A stretch of DNA of 64,000 bases from Actinobacteria bacterium 69-20 (GTDB taxonomy: Bacteria > Actinomycetota > Actinomycetes > Mycobacteriales > Nakamurellaceae): NCBI GenBank assembly GCA_001897425.1, contig MKSW01000040.1, forward strand, positions 74,051 to 138,050. Direction: 5' to 3'. The number at the start of each line of letters is the position of its first letter. Positions within the stretch are counted from its first letter, which is position 1. Below, in pieces: positions 37,772 to 45,317 of the stretch. The position numbers and the translations under genes are program-made. A model generated the notes under the pieces. That model did not search any database. It saw nothing but the letters and a program-made list of their open reading frames with translations, and was not told where the DNA came from.

Positions 37772-37790
37772 TGTTAAGCAATAGTCAACA
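37772..37790. promoter_or_regulatory. Regulon operator, site 4 (ABC transporter)
   Basis: TGTTAAGCAATAGTCAACA shares TGTTAA, the central ATA and AACA with site 2 at identical spacing. It is flanked by G and C that extend the dyad to GTGTT/AACAC. It lies in the promoter region of the binding-protein gene. Confidence 0.6.
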
Positions 37791-38347
37791 CTCTGTCGGA
37801 AAGATTTTCAGTGCGCTCTACCCGCCATTATTTCGTGGGCAGCATAATACGATGCCTGAGCATTTCCTCGCTCGGCATTCATTCACTATGAGCGCGCTCG
37901 AACGCGCAGGATGCCGCTTCCTCAAAGCGGCATCACTAGGTGATGACGTCTCCCTGATGGTCGTGTGACGTGGGGTAATGGTTCACGCGATAGTCCTCGA
38001 GGCTGAACGTGCAATGCGCGTGCATGCGCGGCTCGATACACCTTCAAGACCCGCCGCCAGTCGGGCCGCAGTACCTTAAGGATCACTTCTTCGAGGTAGC
38101 GTCTCGCCAGCATCAGAAATGTCGGAGTGGCGCCCGGTTGTTATTTGATCCAGACCGCAAGCGACCTTCCGGCGGAGTCGCGCCAGACAGAATTGGCGAC
38201 ACGCCGAAGAATTGTCGCGCAGCAGAAAAACGGCGCGTCCTTGTCGGTACGGGCGAACAGAGCCGAACAATGGCCGAGGGTATTCAGTCGCTCGGAGCGC
38301 CAGATGACGCATTCAGCTGTGTCGCCGAAAGGGGTGAGTGTGCTGTC
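37791..38347. other. Gene-free, less GC-rich stretch
   Basis: No convincing gene is seen between the transporter promoter and the GntR stop. The stretch is visibly less GC-rich than the rest. A perfect hairpin GATGCCGCTT/AAGCGGCATC lies at 37910-37934. Short minus-strand frames (37922-38113, 38076-38312) have no ribosome binding site and no recognisable domain; a decayed gene is possible. Confidence 0.5.
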
Positions 38348-39046
38348 TCAGGTCACGTCATCACCCCCCGCCTCTACATCGAAGACCTCGGGATGAAGCG
38401 CCAGCGAGATGCGGGTGCGGCGGATGTGTGCGGTGAGAAAACGCTCGCCGTCGGAGATATCGCGCCGCCGAATCGCATCGATGAGCAGACGGTGCTCGGC
38501 GTTGACCACCCACATGCGCTGCGGACCGGTGACCCGCACGAAGGCACGCCGGTACGACTGAGTGGTGTCCCAGAAGCGCTGCACCATTCGGTTCAGCTCC
38601 GCGATCGGGTTGCCCGCGTAGCAGAGCAGGTGAAGTTCCCGGTCGAGCTCCAGGAATCGATCCTGGTCGTCGTTCGATTCGATCTCACGCTGCAGCGCAT
38701 CGATATCGTTGAGCACGTTGGCGTCCAGGTGCGGGATGCTCTCGGCCAGCGCCAGTGGTTCGAGTCGCTCCCGCATCTTGTAGATGGCCTCGCATTCGGC
38801 GAGGTCGAGCCGGGACACCCACGCGCCACTACTCGCTTTGAGCTGGATCAGGCCCTGGGAATGCAGGATTCGCAAGGCTTCTCGGACCGGCAGCCGACTC
38901 GCGCCGAACTGGGCGGCAACCTCCTCCTGGCGAATCCGCTCACCCGGTTGAAGTACGCCGGACAGGATGTCCTCCCGCAGTTGGCCGGCGATGCGCTGGC
39001 TGGCGACCGTTGAGGTGCTGACGGTTTGGATGACGTCGCTCGTCAC
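38348..39046 (-). CDS. GntR-family regulator, FadR/FCD type
   Basis: This 232-aa regulator has an N-terminal winged helix at about 14-80 (QRIAGQLREDILSGVLQPGE, then QFGASRLPVREALRIL) and an all-helical FCD effector domain with the metal-type residues in DRELHLLCY, NAEHRLLIDAI and TAHIRRT. The GTG at 39046 overlaps the stop of the VOC gene (GTGA), with AAGGAG upstream. It likely binds the ATTGGATCCAAT-like palindromes 630-770 bp upstream and controls both its own VOC-GntR unit and the divergent E1-E2 genes. The effector may be a small organic acid. Confidence 0.9.
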   Translation of the reverse strand: MTSDVIQTVSTSTVASQRIAGQLREDILSGVLQPGERIRQEEVAAQFGASRLPVREALRILHSQGLIQLKASSGAWVSRLDLAECEAIYKMRERLEPLALAESIPHLDANVLNDIDALQREIESNDDQDRFLELDRELHLLCYAGNPIAELNRMVQRFWDTTQSYRRAFVRVTGPQRMWVVNAEHRLLIDAIRRRDISDGERFLTAHIRRTRISLALHPEVFDVEAGGDDVT

Positions 39047-39609
39047 GTCGTCTCCTTCGTCGTGACGTCGCCGGCTGGCACCGCGGTCCCTGCGGCGGCC
39101 TTCTCGGCGAGGTAGAAGGCGCGGCCGTGGGGGTAGGAGACGAGCTCGAACTGGAGGCCCCACGGGGCCAGAAAATACACCCAGCGCTGGCCCAGGTGCG
39201 GGCCTGAGCTGACCGTCGGCTCCCCCAACACGGTGACGCCCTGTTCGCGCAGGTAGGCGACAGCGGCGTCGAGATCGTCGACGTACAAGGCGATGTGGTG
39301 TCCACCGACATCGCTGTTGCGCGGAGGATCGGTGCGTTGGTCAGGAGCGGTGTACTGGAAGACCTCGAAGACGGGGGAGCCGCCGCAACGGAAGAAGCGT
39401 AGTTCCGGGCAGGCCGCGCGCGGGTGGATATTCAGGTGCTCGGTCATCCAGTTGCCGGTCTCGTCGACCATCGGGCCGAGGGAGTAGAGGTATTCGCAGC
39501 CCAGCACGTCGACGAGAAACCGCGTGGCCTCCTCGAGATCGGGCACCGTGATCCCGACGTGGTCCATGCGCGCCAAACCGGGTAGTCCGCCGGTAGATGC
39601 GTCCGTCAT
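39043..39609 (-). CDS. VOC (glyoxalase/bleomycin-resistance fold) protein
   Basis: This 188-aa protein has two VOC modules: DHVGITVPDLEEATRFLVDVLG and, after the FFRCGGSPVFEVFQYTAP segment, HHIALYVDDLDAAVAYLREQGV with LQFELVSYPHG at the end. The His/Glu pairs (H17, the E in FEVF, the second-module H, the E in FELV) fit a metal centre used by lyases, epimerases and dioxygenases of this fold. It is coupled to the GntR gene. A role in making a 2-oxoacid for the E1-E2 complex is only inference from context. Confidence 0.83.
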   Translation of the reverse strand: MTDASTGGLPGLARMDHVGITVPDLEEATRFLVDVLGCEYLYSLGPMVDETGNWMTEHLNIHPRAACPELRFFRCGGSPVFEVFQYTAPDQRTDPPRNSDVGGHHIALYVDDLDAAVAYLREQGVTVLGEPTVSSGPHLGQRWVYFLAPWGLQFELVSYPHGRAFYLAEKAAAGTAVPAGDVTTKETT

Positions 39610-39679
39610 CTGTGCACCTCGATGAAGCTCTTCGGCTCGCTGATCCGCCCGTGCTCGGCTCATCAGACCTCGGGGATCG

Positions 39680-39710
39680 ATTGGATCCGATGATCGCGGT
39701 TGGATCCATT
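39680..39710. promoter_or_regulatory. Tandem GntR-type operators upstream of VOC-gntR
   Basis: ATTGGATCCGAT (39680-39691) and GTTGGATCCATT (39699-39710) have centres 19 bp apart, about two helical turns. Both contain the TTGGATCC core and are near palindromes of the type bound by FadR/VanR-like GntR proteins. Confidence 0.7.
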
Positions 39711-39807
39711 GTGTTAGGTTGCAGTAGAGGATGCGCGTCATAAAGCAGCCTGTCAAGCCCCTATCGACAAGCCGCCACATCCCGACTACAGTCGGCGCAA
39801 CGATGCG

Positions 39808-39819
39808 ATTGGATCCAAC
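39808..39819. promoter_or_regulatory. GntR-type operator upstream of E1-E2
   Basis: ATTGGATCCAAC holds the perfect 10-bp palindrome TTGGATCCAA. It lies 99 bp before the E1 ATG and 109 bp from the centre of the nearest tandem site, so looping between sites is possible. Confidence 0.7.
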
Positions 39820-39917
39820 CAAGACCAAGGCTGAGCCGCTTGCCGGTCGGAGCGCGATGCGGCCGGCGACGGTGCCCGGCCGGAGAACGGCGTCATCCCG
39901 GCAGAAAGGTCGCGCAG

Positions 39918-42101
39918 ATGAGCAGTCTGACCAACCTCACCGCATCCGAGCCCTGGGTCGAACTCGCCGTCACCGACGAGGACTGGGACGCGGCCGACCC
40001 GCAGCTGCTGAAGGCCATATTCAGCCAGCTGGTGTTGATCCGGTCCTTCGAGGAATACGTGCTCACCCTGGCGGGCGAGGGACTGGTGCACGGACCCGCT
40101 CACTCGAGCATCGGTCAAGAGGGCGGTGCCGTGGGCTCCATCCTCCCGCTGCGCACCGCCGACACCGTCAACGGCTCACACCGAGGGCACCATCAGTTCC
40201 TGGCCAAGGCCCTCGGTCACGTCGCGCCGGACGGCATCGACCCGACAGCGGAGCTGCCGCCCGCCGTCCGCACCGTGTTACAACGCAGCCTGGCCGAGAT
40301 CTGCGGTCTGGCAAGGGGTTACTGCCGCGGCCGCGGCGGCTCCATGCACCTGCAGTGGAAGGAAGCCGGGGCCATGGGCACCAATGCCATCGTCGGTGGC
40401 GGCGTGCCACAGGCGCTGGGATTCGCGTTCAGCCACAAGCGAGCGGGAACGGATGCGGTGTCGGTCACGTACTTCGGCGACGGCGCCATCAACATCGGCA
40501 GCGTCCTGGAATCCTTCAACTTGGCGGCGGCGTGGTCGCTGCCGGTGTGTTTCTTCGTGGAGAACAACCTGTACGCGGTCTCGACCCACGTCGACGAGTC
40601 GGCGGCGGAGACCCGGCTGTCGGCGCGCGGACCCGGCTTCAAGATCCCGAGCTGGCGGGTCGACGGAATGGACCCACTCGCCGTGCACACGGCCATGGCG
40701 CAGGCGCTGGACGTCATGCGCAACGGCGGCGGCCCCACCCTCATCGAGGCCGAGGTCTATCGGTATTTCCACCAGAACGGCCCGTTCCCCGGCAGCGCCT
40801 TCGGATATCGCAGCAAGAAGGAAGAGCAGGCCTGGCGGGCGCGAGACCCGTTGGCACGCACCGAGGATCACCTGGTCCGGCGCGGGATCCTGACGCGCGC
40901 GCAGGTCGATTCCGCCGTCGAAAGTGCAAAGTCCACCATGGCGGCGATCGGTGATGAGCTCACCGAACCGGTGGCGGGCGGCAAGCCCGGCAAGCGACAG
41001 ATCAAGCCGTCCGAATGGCCCGACCCGTCGTTCGTCGACGTGGGCATCCGCGGCGACCTGTCCGAGTTCGCGGGCGCGCCGATGGCCGACTGGGACACGT
41101 TCACCGGCGAGATGGCAGACCGATCCTTCATCGAGGTGGTCGCCGAGGTGATGGGCGCCGCGATGGACGCCGACGAGCGCATCGTGATCCTCGGCGAGGA
41201 CGTGCACCGGTTGGCCGGCGGCACCAACGGCGCGACGAAGGGCCTGCCGGAGAAGTACCCGGACCGCGTGTTGGGCACGCCGATCAGCGAGAATGCGTTC
41301 TCCGGAATGGGCGGCGGCATCGCCCTGGACGGCCGCTACCGGCCGGTGGTCGAGCTGATGTACGCGGACTTCCTGTGGGTGGCGGCGGACCAGCTCTTCA
41401 ACCAGATCGGCAAGGCGCGACACATGTTCGGCGGCGACAGCGCGGTACCGGTGGTGTTCCGCGCCAAGTCCGCAGCCGGCGCCGGTTACGGCTCGCAGCA
41501 CTCCATGGACCCTGCGGGCATCATCGCGACCTCGCCCGGTTGGCGGATCGCTGCTCCGACAACGCCTTTCGACTACGTCGGCATGATGAACAGCGCGCTT
41601 CGCTGCCAAGATCCGGTCTTTGTGATCGAGCACGTCGACCTGTACTCCTCGACCGGCCCCGGACCGGTCAAGGATCTCGACTACTGCATCCCGATCGGCA
41701 AGGCGCATGTGCGGCGGGAGGGCAGGGGCATCACCGTGCTCACCTACCTGTCGATGGTGCGGCATTCGCTGCAGGCGGCCGAACAGGTTCCGGAGGCGGA
41801 CGCCGAGGTGATCGACCTCCGGTGGCTCGACCGCGCAAGCGTCGACTGGGACACCATCGGGGAGAGCGTCAAGAAGACCAACAACGTACTCATCGTGGAA
41901 CAGGGAGCGCTCGGGACCTCTTATGGGGGTTGGCTTTCCGACGAGATCGGGCGGAGGTTCTTCGACTGGCTCGACCAACCGGTGCAGCGGGTGACGGGCA
42001 GCGTCGCGTCGCCGAGCATCAGCAAGGTCCTCGAGCGCGCCGCGATCGCCCGGACCGAAGAGGTGGTCGACGCGCTGCGTGAATACAACCCTCGCCGCTG
42101 A
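39918..42101 (+). CDS. Fused E1 alpha-beta subunit of a 2-oxoacid/acetoin-type dehydrogenase
   Basis: This 727-aa protein joins both E1 chains. Residues 1-about 370 are E1 alpha: GSHRGHHQFLAKALG, RGRGGSMHLQW, and the thiamine diphosphate site YFGDGAINIGSVLESFNLA with VENN. Residues about 400-727 are E1 beta: SFIEVVAEVMGAAMDADERI, GEDV, PISENAFSGMGGGIALDG and MYADFLWVAADQLFNQIGK. It decarboxylates a 2-oxoacid or cleaves acetoin and passes the acyl group to lipoyl-E2. Substrate unknown. It is followed at 31 bp by its E2. No E3 (lipoamide dehydrogenase) is present here, so one from elsewhere must be used. Confidence 0.9.
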   Translation: MSSLTNLTASEPWVELAVTDEDWDAADPQLLKAIFSQLVLIRSFEEYVLTLAGEGLVHGPAHSSIGQEGGAVGSILPLRTADTVNGSHRGHHQFLAKALGHVAPDGIDPTAELPPAVRTVLQRSLAEICGLARGYCRGRGGSMHLQWKEAGAMGTNAIVGGGVPQALGFAFSHKRAGTDAVSVTYFGDGAINIGSVLESFNLAAAWSLPVCFFVENNLYAVSTHVDESAAETRLSARGPGFKIPSWRVDGMDPLAVHTAMAQALDVMRNGGGPTLIEAEVYRYFHQNGPFPGSAFGYRSKKEEQAWRARDPLARTEDHLVRRGILTRAQVDSAVESAKSTMAAIGDELTEPVAGGKPGKRQIKPSEWPDPSFVDVGIRGDLSEFAGAPMADWDTFTGEMADRSFIEVVAEVMGAAMDADERIVILGEDVHRLAGGTNGATKGLPEKYPDRVLGTPISENAFSGMGGGIALDGRYRPVVELMYADFLWVAADQLFNQIGKARHMFGGDSAVPVVFRAKSAAGAGYGSQHSMDPAGIIATSPGWRIAAPTTPFDYVGMMNSALRCQDPVFVIEHVDLYSSTGPGPVKDLDYCIPIGKAHVRREGRGITVLTYLSMVRHSLQAAEQVPEADAEVIDLRWLDRASVDWDTIGESVKKTNNVLIVEQGALGTSYGGWLSDEIGRRFFDWLDQPVQRVTGSVASPSISKVLERAAIARTEEVVDALREYNPRR

Positions 42102-42132
42102 CCGGCGCCGACCTTTCGACGGGAGTGCTTCG

Positions 42133-43494
42133 ATGCCTTCACTGCTTCGCATGCCCGCACCGGCCGCCGGTGCGGAAGAGGCCATGCTCTTGGAATGGTC
42201 GGTCGACGAGAAGGCCGAGTTCGCCGAGTCCGACGTGCTGCTGGTGATCGAGACCGACAAGGCCGTGATCGAAGTCGAGGCGGAGTCCGACGGGGTGCTG
42301 CATCGTCGGCTGGTGCCGGCCGGCGAACGGGTGGCGGTCGGCACGCCGCTCGCCGTCATCGGGTCCCCGGGCGATAGCGCGGAGGTGATCGCGGGCCTCG
42401 TCGCGCAGGCGTCCGGCGGTCAGGCAGCAAGTGAACCGCCTATGACGAAGGATCCGGTCCCAGCCCCTCCGACAGCGCTCGCCCCCGCCGCGCCGGCCCC
42501 GACCGGGCCTGTTCCGCAGGCTGTTGGAACGTCGATCGACGGTGCGGCATCGCGCGACATCGCCGGATACGGAAGGATTTTCGCCAGCCCGATAGCGCGC
42601 CAAATGGCGAAGACCGCCGGGATCACGCTGACGGAACTCGCCGGAACCGGCCCCGGCGGCCGGATCGTGCGCCGGGATGTGGAGGCCGCTGTAGCGCGGC
42701 GCGACAGTTCGTCGGCGCCGGCTGCATCGGCTCCCGCAGGTGCCCCCGCAAGCGGATCCGCGCCGAGCGCTCGGCGGACGGGCGCGGCGGACCGAACCTT
42801 TACCGACGAGCCGCATTCCAAGGTTCGCGCCGCCATCGCCTCCCGGCTGACCTTCAGCAAGCAAACCGTCCCGCATTTCTACGTGCGGGCGACGCCACAG
42901 GTCGATGCGCTCCTGGCGCTGCGGGCGGAGCTCAACTCTGGTCGCGTGGATGGCGAACCGAAGGTGTCCGTCAACGATCTCGTGGTGCGCGCCGTGGCGC
43001 GTGCCCATCGCCTGGTGCCGGCCATGAACGTCACCTTCGGAGACACCGCCACGAGGCACTACGACTTCGTGGACGTGGCCGTCGCCATCGCCACCGACGG
43101 CGGCTTGGTCACGCCCGTGCTGCGCGATGTGGATCGATTACCGCTCAGCGAGATTGCCGCTGCCACCGCCGATTTCGCCAGCCGCGCGCGGAACGGAAGG
43201 CTCCGCCAGCAGGAGCTGGAGGGCGGCAGCATCACCGTCACCAACCTCGGCATGTTCGCCGTCGAGGAGTTCGCCGCCATCATCAACCCACCGCATTCGG
43301 CGATCCTGGCGGTCGGTGCGGCCCGCCTCGAACCGGTGGCGGTGGAGGGCGCGAACGGACCCGAACTCGCGGCGGCACGTGTCATGCACCTGGTGCTGTC
43401 CGTCGACCACCGCGCGGTCGACGGCGCTCTCGCCGCACGCTGGATGGCCGCCCTCACCGACTTGCTCGAACACCCGGTCCGCATTCTGACCTAG
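42133..43494 (+). CDS. Lipoyl E2 acyltransferase of the 2-oxoacid/acetoin dehydrogenase
   Basis: This 453-aa protein has a lipoyl domain with ETDKAVIEVE (lipoyl Lys43), a Pro/Ala linker, the E1/E3-binding domain (IFASPIARQMAKTAGITLTE and GTGPGGRIVRRDVEAA), another linker, and a catalytic domain ending with SVDHRAVDGALAARWM, where His and Asp of HxxxDG act in acyl transfer. The lipoyl region departs from the usual DKA pattern only slightly. It moves the acyl group from the fused E1 to CoA. Confidence 0.92.
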   Translation: MPSLLRMPAPAAGAEEAMLLEWSVDEKAEFAESDVLLVIETDKAVIEVEAESDGVLHRRLVPAGERVAVGTPLAVIGSPGDSAEVIAGLVAQASGGQAASEPPMTKDPVPAPPTALAPAAPAPTGPVPQAVGTSIDGAASRDIAGYGRIFASPIARQMAKTAGITLTELAGTGPGGRIVRRDVEAAVARRDSSSAPAASAPAGAPASGSAPSARRTGAADRTFTDEPHSKVRAAIASRLTFSKQTVPHFYVRATPQVDALLALRAELNSGRVDGEPKVSVNDLVVRAVARAHRLVPAMNVTFGDTATRHYDFVDVAVAIATDGGLVTPVLRDVDRLPLSEIAAATADFASRARNGRLRQQELEGGSITVTNLGMFAVEEFAAIINPPHSAILAVGAARLEPVAVEGANGPELAAARVMHLVLSVDHRAVDGALAARWMAALTDLLEHPVRILT

Positions 43495-43600
43495 CGGACC
43501 GGCGGCCCCTGTCCCCGGAGGTCCGAACCCCCGGACGGTCCGAACGCCTGCCCCATTGACAGACACCGCTCAAGGTTCGTCGTCGCGGCAGCTGCATTCG

Positions 43601-43639
43601 CATCCACATGATGGGAAGATGTATGCATGTCTGTGGATG
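43601..43639. promoter_or_regulatory. Inverted repeat over the start of the DUF433 antitoxin gene
   Basis: CATCCACA (43601-43608) and TGTGGATG (43632-43639) flank the ATG at 43627. A repressor bound here would block initiation, which suits an autoregulated toxin-antitoxin operon. Confidence 0.4.
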
Positions 43640-43866
43640 TCAGCCGCCTCGACCGAATCACCGTGAACACGGATATATGTCACGGTAAGCCGACGATCCG
43701 CGGGATGCGGATCCGTGTGCAGGATGTTCTCGAGTTGCTTGCGTCGGGGATGAGCTACGAAGAGATCATGAGCGATTACGACGAGATTGAACGTGAGGAC
43801 ATCCTTGCCGTGCTTGAGTTCGCGTCGCTCGACTCCGCCGCTCGCATCCGTCGATTCGCCGCATAG
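43627..43866 (+). CDS. DUF433 antitoxin (VapB-like)
   Basis: This 79-aa protein is a typical DUF433 member: RITVNTDICHGKPTIRGMRI then VQDVLELLASGMSYEEIMSDY and a final ILAVLEFAS. The fold is a small helix-turn-helix and it usually precedes a DUF5615 PIN-like gene. It is expected to bind the toxin and the shared promoter. Confidence 0.85.
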   Translation: MSVDVSRLDRITVNTDICHGKPTIRGMRIRVQDVLELLASGMSYEEIMSDYDEIEREDILAVLEFASLDSAARIRRFAA

Positions 43867-43896
43867 CGGCGGCCGCGGATGACGTGGACGTAGACA

Positions 43897-44259
43897 GTGG
43901 CCGCATTCCTCGTCGACCAGCAGTTGCCGTTACGGTTGGCACGGTACCTCGGGGAACGGGGGCACGACGCTCGACACATCAAGGAGTACCCGAGCGGCGC
44001 GACGCTGCGCGACTCGGACGTCACCGCGATCGCGGATCGCGAGTTCCGCATGGTAGTCACCAAGGATGACGACTTTCGGGTATTACACCTGACTCGGCAG
44101 CATCCGGCGCAGCTCCTGTTGGTCACCTGCGGGAACATATCCACGCCGGACCTCCTGGCGCTGGTCGACCGCCATTATCGTGATCTGGCGGCGGCCGTCG
44201 AACAATACCGATTCGTTGAATTGCACCGCGCCGGCGTCTTCATTCATGATCCGAGTTGA
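43897..44259 (+). CDS. DUF5615 PIN-like toxin
   Basis: This 120-aa GTG-start protein has FLVDQQLPLRLARYLGERGHDA at the start, ATLRDSDVTAIADREFRMVVT and the acidic KDDDF. These are the conserved acidic residues of the Mut7-C/DUF5615 PIN-like nucleases. It is the likely RNase toxin of the pair. The gap to the antitoxin is 30 bp. Confidence 0.82.
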   Translation: MAAFLVDQQLPLRLARYLGERGHDARHIKEYPSGATLRDSDVTAIADREFRMVVTKDDDFRVLHLTRQHPAQLLLVTCGNISTPDLLALVDRHYRDLAAAVEQYRFVELHRAGVFIHDPS

Positions 44260-44332
44260 CTTTGGGCACGGAATGGAGATGCGTTCGGTCGCCGGTTATC
44301 GACGGGCGCCCAGTGTCCGTCCTCATTGCCGC

Positions 44333-44349
44333 CGAGTATGACGTGGTTC
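44333..44349 (-). repeat. Dispersed 17-bp word, exact copy
   Basis: CGAGTATGACGTGGTTC on the plus strand, in the gap after the DUF5615 gene. It is the first exact copy after the 23.7-kb stretch without one. Confidence 0.85.
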
Positions 44350-44437
44350 GGGTGCGGGCTCGGATCGCCGTGATCAGTGCGCCCTCGGCGGAGCACAATG
44401 GGCATGGCACGCGGAGGTGCCACGGAAGGTGACGGCA

Positions 44438-44812
44438 ATGGGATCGGATTCGGCTCACGGCACTCATACAGGCACGCAGACGGTCAGGCAAACCGCCTCC
44501 GGCGCGCCGACTCAGGCGCAGCGCATGCGGGCGGCGGTAGACAGCGCGGTGGCGCTCGGCCCCGGTTTCCTGCGCGGCGAGGTCGACCCCGACACGATGG
44601 CTAACGCCATGGTCGCGGCGGTCCGCGATTACGTCGAGCGGGACAAGGCCGCGGGTGGCGACGGCCGGCCCACGGACGCTCAGGCGCGGCACCTGTACCC
44701 GGCGCTCGAGGAGCTGATGACGTGCGGCTCGGGCTATCTCGCCGGGCGGTGCGACGCGGACTGCGTCGCGCGCACCATGACCGAGATGGTGCACGAATTC
44801 GCCGCGAGCTGA
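44438..44812 (+). CDS. Small unknown protein with C-terminal cysteines
   Basis: I do not recognise this 124-aa protein. It has a Thr/Gly-rich start, a helical middle (MRAAVDSAVALGPGFLRGEVDP and MANAMVAAVRDYVERDKAA), and a C-terminal set of cysteines (LMTCGSGYLAGRCDADCVAR) that could bind metal or form disulphides. The ATG at 44438 has GGAAGG upstream. No operon partner is evident. Confidence 0.6.
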   Translation: MGSDSAHGTHTGTQTVRQTASGAPTQAQRMRAAVDSAVALGPGFLRGEVDPDTMANAMVAAVRDYVERDKAAGGDGRPTDAQARHLYPALEELMTCGSGYLAGRCDADCVARTMTEMVHEFAAS

Positions 44813-45317
44813 CCGCCACGCGGGGCGATCCCCTGTCATCAGACCTTCGTCGCAGCCGCAGCACGCCGCATCGAACATCCTGCGGCGCTTGACGTTCGCG
44901 CCTGCCGATGCTGTTGCCCGGCAGCGTGTATGACGACGTTCGCGCCCAGGCGCCCGGCAGTATCGGGTCGGGCCAGGCCCGAGGACAGCGTCATATCCGA
45001 TGCGTCCGCCGGAGAGGTGGCCCGTCGATCGTGAACCGGGTGCACGATCGAGCATCGCCGTCGTCGATCCCTGGCACCCCAACATGTTTGCGCTACCCGC
45101 CGGCGGACCGCGCCGAGCATCCGCGGACGGCTGTGGTCACGACACGCCGGATCGATGACGCCGCAGGGCTATCTGAGTTCGGCCTGGTGACACGGCACGG
45201 CGGGCTGGCCCACGTCCCGGATCCCACGAGGTCGGCGACAGCGCCTGTATCGTCGCCGGTGAACGCAGGGCGGCCGCGACTGTCGCGACGGCGCACGAGC
45301 AGAGGAGTGTGGAAACG
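44813..45317. other. Intergenic stretch with an inverted pair of the dispersed word
   Basis: No gene is supported here. CGTGTATGACGACGTTC (44925-44941, one mismatch) faces GGACAGCGTCATATCCG (44983-44999, one mismatch) across 41 bp. The rest shows no other structure. Confidence 0.6.

Noticed and set aside
40278-42359. A 693-codon minus-strand frame
   Set aside because: It is antisense to the fused E1 gene and has no domain pattern.
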